Shown here: piece after piece, positions 25,309 to 34,228 of the stretch | How the letters are laid out: the number at the start of each line of letters is the position of its first letter | Position numbering within the stretch: the first letter of the stretch is position 1 | NCBI RefSeq assembly: GCF_019711595.1 | Contig: NZ_JAIGNR010000001.1 | Span: forward strand, 310,001-374,000 | Reading direction: 5' to 3' | Origin: Qipengyuania sphaerica | GTDB taxonomy: Bacteria; Pseudomonadota; Alphaproteobacteria; Sphingomonadales; Sphingomonadaceae | Length of the DNA: 64,000 nt | Made by a program: the position numbers and the translations under genes | Notes under the pieces: generated by a model | Database searches by the model: none | What the model was told of the DNA's origin: nothing | What the model saw: only the letters and a program-made list of their open reading frames with translations

Positions 25309-26070
25309 TCAGGTCACGGTCCGCCGATAGAGATGCCAGGTCGCGTGGCCGAGCACGGGCAGCACGACGAACAGCCCGACGAACAGCGGCAGGATCGCGG
25401 CAAACAACGCCAGGGCAATCATCACTGCCCACAGCAGGAGAACGGCGAAGTTGTTTCCCAAAGCCTTGAAACTGGCGATGATCGCCGTGATGAAATCGAC
25501 ATCGCGGTCTACGAGCATGGGCAGGCTCATGACGGTCATGGCGTAGAACAGGAAGGCGATACCGGCGCCCACGGCCCCGCCGAATGCAAGCATCGTCAGC
25601 CCGGTGGTCGAGCGCAGGAATACCATTCCTTCGCCAAGGCCCGCCGACGCAGAAAAGATCGCGAAAATCATATGCGCAATGATGACCCAGAAGGCGAAGC
25701 CGACGAAGATAATACCGCCGATCAACAGCAACTGGTGATCGCCGCGTCCGCCAAGCGCGCCCAAGATCGCGGGCCAGCCCATCTCCATGCCGCGATCGCG
25801 TCGGCGACTTACTTCGTAAAGGCCGACCGCGGTGAAGGGTGCGAGCAGCGGGAAGCCTGCAACGGCAGCGATCAGCCAAACTGCCTCGCCGCGCACCATG
25901 AACAGGTAATACAACACCACGCCGGAAAATGCGTAGAACGCTGCGAAGAACAGACCGTATTGCGGTTTGGCCAGAAAATCGCGCCATCCTGCCGCTAGCG
26001 CAGCGAAAAGATCGCGCGTTGTCAGGTTATCCGCAATCGCGATGTCGGTCCCGGCTATCCCCGCTCCCAT
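25309..26070 (-). CDS. DUF2189 domain-containing membrane protein
   Basis: A 253-residue integral membrane protein with about six helices (GVVLYYLFMV, LIGGIIFVGFAFW, AFGGAVGAGIAFLF, LALFAAILPLFVGLFVVL). The family signature LFAALAAGWRDFLAKPQYGLFFA lies near the N-terminus and GHATWHLYRR at the end. This family often occurs near cytochrome oxidase or metabolic genes; here it stands alone and its function is unknown. A GAGAAAAC leader precedes the ATG. Confidence 0.88.
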   Translation of the reverse strand: MGAGIAGTDIAIADNLTTRDLFAALAAGWRDFLAKPQYGLFFAAFYAFSGVVLYYLFMVRGEAVWLIAAVAGFPLLAPFTAVGLYEVSRRRDRGMEMGWPAILGALGGRGDHQLLLIGGIIFVGFAFWVIIAHMIFAIFSASAGLGEGMVFLRSTTGLTMLAFGGAVGAGIAFLFYAMTVMSLPMLVDRDVDFITAIIASFKALGNNFAVLLLWAVMIALALFAAILPLFVGLFVVLPVLGHATWHLYRRTVT

Positions 26071-26137
26071 GTTTTCTCTCCCTCCGCGTAAATTTGCCGC
26101 AGGTCGGGTGGCGGTTCAAGCAGCATGCGCCCCAACG

Positions 26138-26602
26138 CTAGATCGAACTGAGCGCCGTCATCAGTACAATAACCGCCATCGCCACGATGATCACCGAACC
26201 GATCGTCCAGAAGGTCGCGCGGATGTCGTGGATCTGGCCGGTGGCGTAGGCGAGAAAGTGGAATATCCGCGAGATCGCGTAGCCGTAGAAGAGCCACTGC
26301 GCGAGAACGAGGCCCGGCCCGGTCAGCACGAACAGCAGGCCGACCACGAGGAAGAACGGGATGTTCTCGAGGTGGTTGGCCATGATCCGGCGATAGCGCT
26401 CGACCGGCTCGAACGCGCCAACCTGGCCCTCTGCCGGAACGGGATTGAGCGGTGTCTTCTTGGCATCTTCGGGCGCGCGGTAGCCCGCCTTGTGCCGCAT
26501 CATCTGGATCACGGTGATCCACGCGGTCGCCACTGCCAGCAGCACCATCGCACTCGCCGCCAGCGCATAGGCGGCGAAAACCGGGCTATCGAAAGTCAGC
26601 AT
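26138..26602 (-). CDS. MAPEG family membrane protein
   Basis: A protein of about 154 residues with four membrane helices, of the family of membrane-associated proteins in eicosanoid and glutathione metabolism. The family signature is RYRRIMANHLENIPFF near the middle (Arg, Asn and Glu of the glutathione region). The later LVLAQWLFYGYAISR and RATFWTIGS fit the last helices. ATG 26602 (MLTFDSPV) is preferred; a GTG nine bases upstream is an alternative. It may be a membrane glutathione transferase or peroxidase, unproven. Confidence 0.87.
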   Translation of the reverse strand: MLTFDSPVFAAYALAASAMVLLAVATAWITVIQMMRHKAGYRAPEDAKKTPLNPVPAEGQVGAFEPVERYRRIMANHLENIPFFLVVGLLFVLTGPGLVLAQWLFYGYAISRIFHFLAYATGQIHDIRATFWTIGSVIIVAMAVIVLMTALSSI

Positions 26603-26623
26603 GTATCCCACAGGTTGCCGCGA

Positions 26624-27097
26624 TCATTCCGGAGATTCGGTTTCCGCGGCCACGGCTTCGTTATTCTCCTGCGCTGTGTCCGGCGCGCAGTTTTCTGCAC
26701 AAATGGTCGTGCGCGACGGAGTGAATCCGCCGCTGACCCGAATGCGCGTCCCGCTCTGCATCTCGTAGGTTTCGGTATCGCTATAAGCGAGCGCGTCGCC
26801 GCTATCCTGGATGGCGTAGACCGCGCTTGCATTTCCGCCGCGCCCGCGTCCGCGTCCACGCGCACGAACCCGTTGGGCCGCGCGTCTCGTATTCCTTCGC
26901 GGGGTGGTCTGGATCGCCCGTGTCGCACCATCGAGGCTGCCCCTGATCGCTCCGCCTAGGCGGCTTTGCGCGCGCGCCTGGCCCGAGCTTCCCGACAGGA
27001 TCACGCCAGTTTCTACAGCATCCTGCGCCGATGCGGGCGCCGCCGCGCAGGCCGCAGCGCCCAGCGAAAGTCCCGCAATAAATACCGTGATACGCAT
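26624..27097 (-). CDS. Exported hypothetical protein with Arg/Gly-rich middle
   Basis: A 157-residue protein with a signal peptide (MRITVFIAGLSLGAAACAAAPASA). The middle is a low-complexity Arg-rich run (RRAAQRVRARGRGRGRGG), then a Cys pair in TTICAENCAP near the C-terminus. No family is recognised. The ATG at 27097 follows GGGGAGGG, which decides the start over the longer frame to 27238. The basic run would bind negatively charged surfaces or nucleic acids, speculatively. It is an isolated gene. Confidence 0.68.
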   Translation of the reverse strand: MRITVFIAGLSLGAAACAAAPASAQDAVETGVILSGSSGQARAQSRLGGAIRGSLDGATRAIQTTPRRNTRRAAQRVRARGRGRGRGGNASAVYAIQDSGDALAYSDTETYEMQSGTRIRVSGGFTPSRTTICAENCAPDTAQENNEAVAAETESPE

Positions 27098-27162
27098 CGC
27101 ATTCCCTCCCCGAAATACGGCTGTGATGATGCGCTTTCCGGGGCGATTTCGCAAGTCGGCGG

Positions 27163-27816
27163 CTAGGATTTGCGCTTTGGCTTCTCCAGCACCTTCTTCT
27201 TGTAGCTGCACAAATCCACCACCGGACAGCGCCAGCATTCGGGCGTGCGCGCCTTGCAGGTATAGCGGCCATGCAGGATCAGCCAGTGATGCGCACCCAA
27301 CCGGAAGGGCTGGGGCACGCGCTTTTCCAGTTTCGCCTCGACCTGCTCGGGCGTCTTGCCTTTCGCGAGGCCGGTCCGGTTTCCGACCCGCAATATATGC
27401 GTGTCGACCGCAAAGGTCTCCTGACCGAACCAGCAGTTGAGGACGACATTGGCCGTCTTGCGACCCACGCCCGGCAAGCGGACCAGGTCCTCGCGCGTAT
27501 CGGGAACCTCGCCGCCATATTCGTCGACCAGCAATTGGCTAAGCGCGATCACGTTCTTGGCCTTGGAATTGAACAGGCCGATCGTCTTGATGTGCTCCTT
27601 GAGGCCGTCTTCGCCCAGTTCAATCATTTGTGCAGGCGTTGTGACCTCGGCAAATAGCGCGCGGGTGGCCTTGTTCACCCCCACGTCGGTTGCCTGAGCG
27701 GACAGGGCGACGGCCACCACCAGCTGGTAGCAATTGCCATATTCCAGCTCTGTCTCGGGTGAGGGATTGTCCTCGGCAAGCCGCCGGAAGAACTCGAAAA
27801 TCTGGTCATTTGTCAT
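27163..27816 (-). CDS. nth: Endonuclease III
   Basis: A 217-residue DNA glycosylase/AP lyase for oxidised pyrimidines. The helix-hairpin-helix LPGVGRKTANVVL holds catalytic Lys120, and Asp138 lies in VDTHILR. The 4Fe-4S loop is C-x6-C-x2-C-x5-C (Cys187, 194, 197, 203). The start overlaps the stop of the upstream membrane protein gene by 4 nt, and that gene similarly overlaps dapB, so dapB-membrane protein-nth form an operon. Confidence 0.97.
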   Translation of the reverse strand: MTNDQIFEFFRRLAEDNPSPETELEYGNCYQLVVAVALSAQATDVGVNKATRALFAEVTTPAQMIELGEDGLKEHIKTIGLFNSKAKNVIALSQLLVDEYGGEVPDTREDLVRLPGVGRKTANVVLNCWFGQETFAVDTHILRVGNRTGLAKGKTPEQVEAKLEKRVPQPFRLGAHHWLILHGRYTCKARTPECWRCPVVDLCSYKKKVLEKPKRKS

Positions 27817-28172
27817 CTGGGACGGTGTCTTATCCCGGCGCGCAGGAACGGCAAGGCCGCAACTAGCCAGACTGCCGAGAAAACCGCCAGTGCCGGCATG
27901 AACAGGTGCCAGCGCTCGGGCTCGATCACCAGTGGCCCCCAGCTCGCCAGGAGCGCGCCGATCATCGCGGCAAAGATCAGGCGCGAGGGGATTTTCCCGA
28001 GGATTCTCGAGGCCTTGCTCCAATAGAGGACCGGCAATGCAATGGCGGCGATTGCGCCGAGCCATAGCGGCGGATGATATCCCGGGATGGCCCCGGGAAA
28101 GGCGATGGAATATCCGGAAAAGAGCAGGACGAATCCCAGCAGAACGCCGCCCAAGGCGGCGAAAAGCTTCAC
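27813..28172 (-). CDS. Small membrane protein of the dapB-nth operon
   Basis: A 119-residue protein with four hydrophobic helices (LGGVLLGFVLLFSGYSIAF, WLGAIAAIALPVLYW, LIFAAMIGALLASWGPL, FMPALAVFSAVWLVAALPFL). No known family. The start is GTG at 28172, overlapping the dapB stop (GTGA), and its end overlaps the nth start. The position suggests coexpression but not a shared function. Confidence 0.75.
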   Translation of the reverse strand: MKLFAALGGVLLGFVLLFSGYSIAFPGAIPGYHPPLWLGAIAAIALPVLYWSKASRILGKIPSRLIFAAMIGALLASWGPLVIEPERWHLFMPALAVFSAVWLVAALPFLRAGIRHRPR

Positions 28173-28897
28173 AGGCCGAGCACCTGGTCCATCGTGTAGC
28201 GCCCTTCATCGCGCCCGCGCAGCCACTCCGCCGCACGCACAGCACCGCGGGCAAAAATTGCCCGGTTCTCCGCGCTGTGCGAGAGGGTAATGCGCTCTTC
28301 GTCACCGGCCAGGATGACGCTGTGCTCTCCGGCCACGGTACCACCGCGAAGGCTTGCAAATCCGATCGCTCCGTCGGATCGCGCGCCGGTATTGCCATCA
28401 CGCCCGCGTTCGGAATTGTCCGCCAGAACAATACCGCGCCCTTCCGCGGCAGCCTCGCCCAGCAACAGGGCAGTGCCCGAGGGCGCGTCCACCTTGCGGC
28501 GGTGGTGCATCTCGAGGATCTCGATATCCCAGTCGCTGTCGAGCCGCTTCGCCGCCTCGCGTACGAGATGCGCCAGCAGCGTGACGCCTAGCGAGGTATT
28601 GCCCGTCTGCAGCACAGGGATGGCCCGTGCCGCCTGGTCGATCGCGGCATGGTGCTTGTCGCCGAGGCCGGTCGTTCCGATGACGATGGGAATGCCCGCA
28701 CCGACCGCAGCATGGAGATTGCTTTCAAGCGCGCCCGGGGCGGAAAAATCGACCAGCACGTCCGAGACATCGGCCAGCTTGCTAACATCGTCGCCCTTGT
28801 CCGCGCCGCCGGCATAATCGTGACCCGAGGCCTCGATTACGTCGCGCAGCGCCTCGCCCATTGCGCCCTTCGAACCGATTACGCCGATGTTTGCCAT
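28169..28897 (-). CDS. dapB: 4-hydroxy-tetrahydrodipicolinate reductase
   Basis: A 242-residue NAD(P)H-dependent reductase in the diaminopimelate/lysine pathway. The dinucleotide site is IGVIGSKGAMG at the N-terminus, DFSAPGA lies near residue 75, and the substrate site is EILEMHHRRKVDAPSGTAL near residues 125-145. It opens the operon with the membrane protein and nth. It is divergent from the sirtuin gene across only about 26 nt, so the two promoters must be interleaved. Confidence 0.96.
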   Translation of the reverse strand: MANIGVIGSKGAMGEALRDVIEASGHDYAGGADKGDDVSKLADVSDVLVDFSAPGALESNLHAAVGAGIPIVIGTTGLGDKHHAAIDQAARAIPVLQTGNTSLGVTLLAHLVREAAKRLDSDWDIEILEMHHRRKVDAPSGTALLLGEAAAEGRGIVLADNSERGRDGNTGARSDGAIGFASLRGGTVAGEHSVILAGDEERITLSHSAENRAIFARGAVRAAEWLRGRDEGRYTMDQVLGL

Positions 28898-28923
28898 TGT
28901 GTTTCCCTGTGTTTGCGTGGTTC

Positions 28924-29640
28924 ATGGCCCCTATGAACGACATCCGCAACATCGTCGTCCTTACCGGGGCGGGCATTTCGGCAGAGAGCGGGATCGATAC
29001 CTTCCGCGATGCCGGAGGGCTATGGGAGCAACACCGGGTCGAGGACGTCGCCACGCCAGAGGGGTTCGCGCGTGATCCGGAACTGGTCCAGCGCTTCTAC
29101 GATGCGCGGCGCGAAGCAGTGCGGACAGTTACGCCCAACCCGGCGCACGAAGCGCTCGCGCGGCTCGATGCCGGGTGGGAGGGGCACCTGCTCATCGTCA
29201 CGCAGAATGTCGACGACCTCCACGAGCGCGCAGGGGCGAAACGTGTGCTGCATATGCATGGCGAATTGCTGAGCGCGCTGTGTGCGAAATGCCAGGCGCG
29301 GCACGCCTGGAGCGAGCCGCTCATCGATCGCCCAGCCTGTCCGGGATGCGGCGAGCAGGCCTTGCGCCCCGACGTCGTTTGGTTCGGCGAAATGCCCTAC
29401 GAGATGGACCGTATCTATGCCGAATTGCGCCGGGCGGACCTGTTCGTCAGCATCGGAACAAGCGGCGCGGTCTATCCGGCTGCGGGCTTCGTCAGGGATG
29501 CTCGTGAACTTGGCGCCCGCACGCTCGAACTCAACCTCGAACGGAGCGAGGGTTCGTACTGGTTCCACGAATCGCGGCAGGGCAGGGCAGGTGAACTGGT
29601 GCCTCGATGGGTCGACGAAATTCTGTCCATCGAGGGCTGA
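28924..29640 (+). CDS. cobB: NAD-dependent protein deacylase (sirtuin)
   Basis: A protein of about 238 residues that removes acyl groups from lysine with NAD+. Motifs: GAGISAESGIDTFRDAGGLW, TQNVDDLHERAG, HMHGE and a zinc site CAKC...CPGC. FYDARRE holds the Tyr-x-x-Arg pair that in CobB/SIRT5-type enzymes favours succinyl/malonyl-lysine, so desuccinylase activity is likely by family knowledge. The ATG at 28924 or 28933 is the likely start; the frame continuing to 28861 would overlap dapB. Confidence 0.92.
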   Translation: MAPMNDIRNIVVLTGAGISAESGIDTFRDAGGLWEQHRVEDVATPEGFARDPELVQRFYDARREAVRTVTPNPAHEALARLDAGWEGHLLIVTQNVDDLHERAGAKRVLHMHGELLSALCAKCQARHAWSEPLIDRPACPGCGEQALRPDVVWFGEMPYEMDRIYAELRRADLFVSIGTSGAVYPAAGFVRDARELGARTLELNLERSEGSYWFHESRQGRAGELVPRWVDEILSIEG

Positions 29641-29997
29641 TCAAGCTTCGCGGCAGCGCACCCAGCGCTTCTTGCCCTCGCGCCATATCGAGCCGTCATA
29701 GGCGCGCGCCTCCTCGTTCCAGTCGGCGACCAGGGTAACTTCAGCCTCGCCTGTCTCCATGCTCACCATGGCTAGGCGCATCTCGCTCCCTTGCATCCAC
29801 CACTGGGTAGCTTCGGCGGCAATTTCCCGGCCTGCATCGGCAAGCCTGGCGAGGAACAGTCCTGCGCTCGGCACATGGCCAAAGCCGAGCACGATCTCGA
29901 CCGGTTCGGGCCCTGCGGTGCTACACGCCATTCCGCCCGTGGCATGGGCAGGAACGGCCAGAGCGGCGAGGGGAAGGGCGAGGGCTGCTTTTCTCAT
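29641..29997 (-). CDS. Exported hypothetical protein
   Basis: A protein of about 118 residues with a signal peptide (MRKAALALPLAALAVPAHA). The mature part has ACSTAGPEPVEIVLGFGHVPS, a WWMQGSEM segment and a basic C-terminal WREGKKRWVRCREA; two Cys could form a disulfide. No family is recognised. ATG 29997 is chosen because it begins the signal peptide, with a second ATG six codons earlier. It is convergent with the sirtuin gene with essentially no gap. Confidence 0.65.
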   Translation of the reverse strand: MRKAALALPLAALAVPAHATGGMACSTAGPEPVEIVLGFGHVPSAGLFLARLADAGREIAAEATQWWMQGSEMRLAMVSMETGEAEVTLVADWNEEARAYDGSIWREGKKRWVRCREA

Positions 29998-30033
29998 GCC
30001 GCACAAATTGCGCAAATCCGCATGAATAGGCGA

Positions 30034-30807
30034 TTATCGCAGCGAGCAGCCCTTGCATTCGGGATCCTTGGCGATGGCGAATTGCCGCATTCCCGGACGC
30101 ATGCCGTCGAGCAGATTGACCATGCTCCACTGCGGGTCGCCATATGCGCTTACGCCATCAAGGAGCACGCGCACGGCGTGTAGCGCGGCGAAGCTGCCGA
30201 CCCATCCGGCCATTGCACCCAGCATGCCGTCTTCGGCACAGGTGTCGCAATCATCGGCATCGAAAGCATCGCCGACGAAGCAGCGGTAACAAGCTTCGTC
30301 AGGCAGGTGTCCCGCAAAGGCGCCGACCTGTCCTTGGAAGCGCCCCACGGCTGCGGAAAGCAGCGGGGTTCCGGCCTTCACGCAGGCATCGGAAACGGCG
30401 AGGCGCGTGGCGAAATTGTCGGTGCCGTCGAGCACGAGATCGGTCCCTTGAACCAGCGCGGCGGCACGCCCTGCATCGATCCGGCGGTCGCTTATCTCGA
30501 CATCGAGCGCGGGGTCGAAAAGCGTCACCCAGCGCTTGGCCGAGATGGCCTTGCCGTGACCGATATCGCGTTCGTTGTAGAGCGTCTGGCGTTGCAGATT
30601 GCTGACATCGACCTTGTCGTCGTCGACCAGCGTCAGCTTGCCGATCCCCGCTGCGGCGAGATATTGCAGCGCCGGGCTGCCGATCCCGCCAAGGCCCACG
30701 AGCACGAGATGCTTGCGCGCGAGGGCGGCCTGTCCCGCCCCGCCGACCTCGGGCAGGACGATGTGGCGTGCGAACCTTTCGAGCCGGTCCTCGCCCAGCG
30801 CACTCAC
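30034..30807 (-). CDS. HesA/MoeB/ThiF family adenylyltransferase
   Basis: A 257-residue E1-like enzyme that adenylates the C-terminal glycine of a ubiquitin-like sulfur carrier (for molybdopterin or thiamine synthesis). Signature FARHIVLPEVGGAGQ, ATP-binding GLGGIGSPALQYLA, DDDKVDVSNLQRQTLY, and zinc Cys pairs in CYRC and CKGC. The GTG start at 30807 overlaps the preceding DUF983 gene's stop by 4 nt. No MoaD, ThiS or rhodanese gene is visible nearby, so the partner is elsewhere. Confidence 0.9.
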   Translation of the reverse strand: MSALGEDRLERFARHIVLPEVGGAGQAALARKHLVLVGLGGIGSPALQYLAAAGIGKLTLVDDDKVDVSNLQRQTLYNERDIGHGKAISAKRWVTLFDPALDVEISDRRIDAGRAAALVQGTDLVLDGTDNFATRLAVSDACVKAGTPLLSAAVGRFQGQVGAFAGHLPDEACYRCFVGDAFDADDCDTCAEDGMLGAMAGWVGSFAALHAVRVLLDGVSAYGDPQWSMVNLLDGMRPGMRQFAIAKDPECKGCSLR

Positions 30808-31244
30808 GGCTTGATCTCCGGTGCGGCAGGCAGGCGCTCCTTGCGAAATCCGTGCATCCCGTTCCACCATTGCAGGGCGATCACCGCGCCCTTCGAAGGC
30901 TGCAGCAGCCCGATCAGCATGACGATGGCAACGGGGATGATGATCGCAAGGAGAGCGAGCGCCGAGAGCGCGAAACCGGTCACCAGCGCGATAATGACAG
31001 GCGCGAGCAGATGGCCGGTCACGAAGATACCGATATAGGCGGGAAGGTCGTCGGCACGCTGGCCCGAGATGTCGAGCGCACAGTTTGCGCAGGCATCGAC
31101 AGGCTTCAGCCAGCGGCGAAACAGCGTGCCTTCGCCGCAGCGCGGGCAGCGACACAGCGTGCCGCGCCACAGGGTCTGCCACAGGTTGGCAGGCAGTTCG
31201 TAAGGCTGGCCGGAAGCATCCGGCCTATCCGTGGACAAGCTCAT
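30804..31244 (-). CDS. DUF983 domain-containing membrane protein
   Basis: A 146-residue protein. The N-terminal cytoplasmic part has a zinc-ribbon-like CRCPRCGEGTLFRRWL and a second Cys pair in CANC, then two or three membrane helices (FVTGHLLAPVIIALVTGF, LLAIIIPVAIVMLIGLL) and WNGMHGFRK. This is a conserved alphaproteobacterial family of unknown role. It overlaps the downstream ThiF-like gene by 4 nt, so both are translated from one mRNA. Confidence 0.88.
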   Translation of the reverse strand: MSLSTDRPDASGQPYELPANLWQTLWRGTLCRCPRCGEGTLFRRWLKPVDACANCALDISGQRADDLPAYIGIFVTGHLLAPVIIALVTGFALSALALLAIIIPVAIVMLIGLLQPSKGAVIALQWWNGMHGFRKERLPAAPEIKP

Positions 31245-31357
31245 GGACAGCCTGTTGGCAGCATGTTGGCAAGCTGTCGACAGGCCTCTGCGATGGACCT
31301 GCCGACGAGCACTCCCCTCCTCGAAACGCGAGCCGAAGGGCTTGGGGTGTCAGGTAA

Positions 31358-32815
31358 TCAGCTTTCCAGCTGGCGCAGCAGGCTGCGCACGTCGCCATCC
31401 ATGTCGGCATCGCGCTGGCGCAGGTCCTCGATCAGGCGGACGGCATGAATGACCGTCGAGTGATCGCGCCCGCCGAACTTGCGGCCGATTTCGGGATAGC
31501 TGCGCGGGGTCAGCACCTTGGAGAGGTACATGGCCACCTGGCGCGGGCGGACGACGGCACGCGCGCGGCGCTTGCTCGACATCTCGCTGCGGTCGATGCG
31601 GTAGAACTGGCACACGGTGCGCTGGATCTCGTCGATCGTGATCCGGCGGCGGTTGGCCGAGAGGATATCGGTCAGCTGCTCTTCGGCGAGCTGGAGCGAA
31701 ACTTCCTGCCCTGTCAGCTGCGCATAGGCGATAAGCTTGTTGAGGCCGCCGACGAGCTCGCGGACATTGCGCGTAATCGTGCGGGCGAGGAATTCGATGA
31801 CGTCCTCGGGCACGGCGAGCGGCGCGAATTTCGACAGCTTGGAGTGCAGGATCTTCTTGCGCAGTTCGATATCGGCCGGCTGGATGTCGGCGACAAGGCC
31901 CATCGACAGGCGCGAAAGGAGGCGCGGTTCGACCCCGTCCAGAGCCTGCGGGGCACGGTCGGCGGCGAAGACGAGGCGCTTGCCTTCGGCCAGAAGCGCG
32001 TCGATCGTGTAGAGCAGTTCTTCCTGCGCCGAAGCCTTGCCGATGATGAACTGGATGTCGTCGACCAGCAGCAGGTCGAAGCTGCGCAGGCGGGCCTTGA
32101 ATTCGATCATCCGGTTGGCCTTCAGCGCCTGGACGAACTCGACCATGAAACGCTCGGCGCTGCAGTAGAAGATGCGGCTGCGGTTGTGCGTCTGCAGGAA
32201 TGTGTGGCCGATGGCGTGGAGCAGGTGCGTCTTGCCCTGGCCGGTCGCGCCCTTGAGGTAGAGCGGGCTGAACTGCGGCTTCTCGGTCGCGGACATGCGC
32301 TGCGCAGCGTTGAAGGCGAGGATATTGGCCTCGCCGGTAATGAAGGCGGCAAAGGTCAGCGAAGCATCGAGGCCGACGCTGGAAGTGAAGCCGGCATCGC
32401 CGAGCGTGTCGGCACCGATCGCCATCATCGAGGTATCGGCATCGTTCGCCGGACGACGGCCATCGTTGTGGAGGCGCAGGTCGGCGACCTGGCGGCGGCC
32501 CGGATGAACCGAGATGGCAACCTTGCGCACTTCGCTGCGCGCAATCTTCCAGGCGAGCGAGAGCCGATCGGCGAAGCGGTCCTTCACCCAGTTGGCGCTG
32601 AATTCGGTCGGCAGGAAAAGGTCGAGCGTGCCGGTGTCCGGATCGATCTTGCCAAGCTGGATCGGCTTGATCCACTGGCTGTGAAGCTGGTGACCCAGAT
32701 CCTTTCGCAGGCCCTGGCTGATATCAGCCCAGTCGGCCGCGAGGTTCACCGCCTCGAGATCTTCCATTTCGTCAGTCGCCTTCCGCTTGCCCGTCGGGCC
32801 GCCCATCTTCGCCAT
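31358..32815 (-). CDS. dnaA: Chromosomal replication initiator DnaA
   Basis: A 485-residue AAA+ initiator. Domain I covers roughly residues 25-95 (ISQGLRKDLGHQLHSQWIKP). The Walker A is GATGQGKTHLLHAIGH and Walker B is LLVDDIQFI. Domain IV at the C-terminus has the DNA-binding signature RDHSTVIHAV. The Walker A carries AT where GVG is usual before GKTH. ATG 32815 (MAKMGGPTGKRKAT) is chosen; the extension to 33028 is not protein-like. rpsT lies upstream on the same strand, a common arrangement in sphingomonads. Confidence 0.96.
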   Translation of the reverse strand: MAKMGGPTGKRKATDEMEDLEAVNLAADWADISQGLRKDLGHQLHSQWIKPIQLGKIDPDTGTLDLFLPTEFSANWVKDRFADRLSLAWKIARSEVRKVAISVHPGRRQVADLRLHNDGRRPANDADTSMMAIGADTLGDAGFTSSVGLDASLTFAAFITGEANILAFNAAQRMSATEKPQFSPLYLKGATGQGKTHLLHAIGHTFLQTHNRSRIFYCSAERFMVEFVQALKANRMIEFKARLRSFDLLLVDDIQFIIGKASAQEELLYTIDALLAEGKRLVFAADRAPQALDGVEPRLLSRLSMGLVADIQPADIELRKKILHSKLSKFAPLAVPEDVIEFLARTITRNVRELVGGLNKLIAYAQLTGQEVSLQLAEEQLTDILSANRRRITIDEIQRTVCQFYRIDRSEMSSKRRARAVVRPRQVAMYLSKVLTPRSYPEIGRKFGGRDHSTVIHAVRLIEDLRQRDADMDGDVRSLLRQLES

Positions 32816-33192
32816 TATAGTTTCATTCCCCCCGGAACGACCGCTTGCGGGTCGCATAGTTGCCTTGGCCTTGCGGGGAGCAGGCACGGCTCTGCCCTCT
32901 CCCGGAATCACGTGATTCACGGGTGGTCCCTCCCCTTGGCCATCGATGTGAAAACTCGGGCTGTCCCCCCCGAGCAGGTCTATTGTGTAGGTCGCACCCG
33001 CGATGAGTCGCAAGGGGGATAACTGCAAAAAATCTGAAATAAACTTGTTGACTCGGCGCTACCCCGCAGCCCGCCGTTCATGTCATTGAAAAACGTAGAA
33101 ATTGCCGAATTTTCCATGCGAATCGCAGGATTTGCGTGACTTAGGTTGCAGCAAAGTTACCTGCGGGTTTCGAAGTGCAACGCGAACATGAC
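32816..33192 (-). promoter_or_regulatory. Long leader/promoter region of dnaA
   Basis: About 440 nt separate dnaA from rpsT and hold no credible gene. The part near 33010-33060 is AT-rich, with one sequence TTATCCCCC on the minus strand matching a DnaA box at 7 of 9 bases. It probably contains the dnaA promoter and perhaps DnaA self-regulation. I saw no cluster of perfect DnaA boxes that would mark oriC. Confidence 0.45.
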
Positions 33193-33225
33193 AAAGGGGC
33201 CGCCGCGATGTGCGGCGACCCCTTT
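33193..33225 (-). terminator. rpsT terminator
   Basis: AAAGGGG (33193-33199) with CGCCGC pairs with GCGGCG and CCCCTTT (33219-33225): two stacked stems with one mismatch. On the minus strand it directly follows rpsT. The A/T ends make it work in either direction. Confidence 0.8.
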
Positions 33226-33259
33226 CAAATTTGCTTGTCCGGCCCGAGCCGGAGCCGAA

Positions 33260-33520
33260 TCAGAGAGCGGCGACGCGCTTCGTCAGGCGGCTCAGCTTAC
33301 GCGAGGCGGTGTTCTTGTGCATCACGCCGCGAGCGACGCCGCGAGCCAGTTCGGGCTGGGCGATCTTGAGCGCGGTCTGTGCGGCATCCTTGTCGCCCGC
33401 TTCGCATGCGGTTTCGACCTTCTTCACAAAACCGCGAATGCGGCTCATGCGCGCACCGTTGATTTCGGCGCGGCGGTTGTTGCGACGGATGCGCTTCTTG
33501 GCTTGCGGCGTATTGGCCAT
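33260..33520 (-). CDS. rpsT: 30S ribosomal protein S20
   Basis: An 86-residue basic helical ribosomal protein with [19 protein letters not shown] at the start, the mid helix [17 protein letters not shown] and the end [18 protein letters not shown]. The leader GAGGACAAAC precedes the ATG. It has its own terminator and sits upstream of dnaA. Confidence 0.97.
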   Translation of the reverse strand: MANTPQAKKRIRRNNRRAEINGARMSRIRGFVKKVETACEAGDKDAAQTALKIAQPELARGVARGVMHKNTASRKLSRLTKRVAAL

Positions 33521-33720
33521 GTTTGTCCTCGATCGAGCCGCAACCTGTCGCGGCGGAAAATTCTGTCTGGGCGTGTCGAAAAAGGCGGACGAACCGCCGG
33601 AAAGCGGCGCACTTAGCTTCGCGATCCCGAATCGTCAAGCAAATCGTCTTGCGAGTGCGGAACCTGCTGCGGCGCGCCCTGTTGCCCCTATATGGTAAGC
33701 GCACAAGGAAAGGACAAGGC

Positions 33721-34119
33721 GTGAGCGAGAAGCTGGAACTGAGCGAGGCCGAATGGCGCGAGAAGCTGACGCCCGAGCAATATCGAATCCTGCGCGAGAA
33801 GGGCACCGAGCGGGCCTTCACCGGCAAGTATGAAAAGAACAAGGCGGCAGGCGAATATCACTGTGCCGCCTGCGGCCAGCTGCTGTTCGAGAGCGACACC
33901 AAATACGACAGCGGATCGGGCTGGCCGAGCTTCACTGCTCCGGCCGAGGGCGATTCGGTCGAGGAGCACCGCGACGTCACTCACGGCATGATCCGCACCG
34001 AGGTCGTCTGCGCCAAATGCGAAAGCCACTTGGGCCATGTTTTCCCCGACGGACCGGGCGAGACAGGCCTGCGCTACTGCATCAATTCCGCCTCGCTCGA
34101 TTTCGAGCCGGAGGATTGA
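33721..34119 (+). CDS. msrB: Peptide methionine-R-sulfoxide reductase MsrB
   Basis: A 132-residue reductase of methionine-R-sulfoxide in proteins. Zinc Cys pairs are CAAC and [12 protein letters not shown] is present, and the catalytic Cys120 lies in RYCIN. The GTG at 33721 follows AAGGACAAGGC, which decides the start. msrA, for the S isomer, lies separately at 48.7 kb. There is no signal peptide, so it is cytoplasmic. Confidence 0.95.
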   Translation: MSEKLELSEAEWREKLTPEQYRILREKGTERAFTGKYEKNKAAGEYHCAACGQLLFESDTKYDSGSGWPSFTAPAEGDSVEEHRDVTHGMIRTEVVCAKCESHLGHVFPDGPGETGLRYCINSASLDFEPED

Positions 34120-34228
34120 AGCGGGCAGCTTCCACAAGTGTGGTCGCGTTCACCCGAGGTTACGTCTCGCCATGGAAGATTGTGGCGGATATAGGGCAGC
34201 GCAACGGATCATGAGGAAGTCGCACTAG

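Noticed and set aside
31445..33022. A 525-residue open frame antisense to dnaA
   Set aside because: High GC DNA gives long open frames opposite real genes; composition is not protein-like and dnaA is certain.
32816..33259. Chromosomal replication origin near dnaA
   Set aside because: Only one imperfect DnaA box was found and no AT-rich 13-mer-like array, so there is not enough support.
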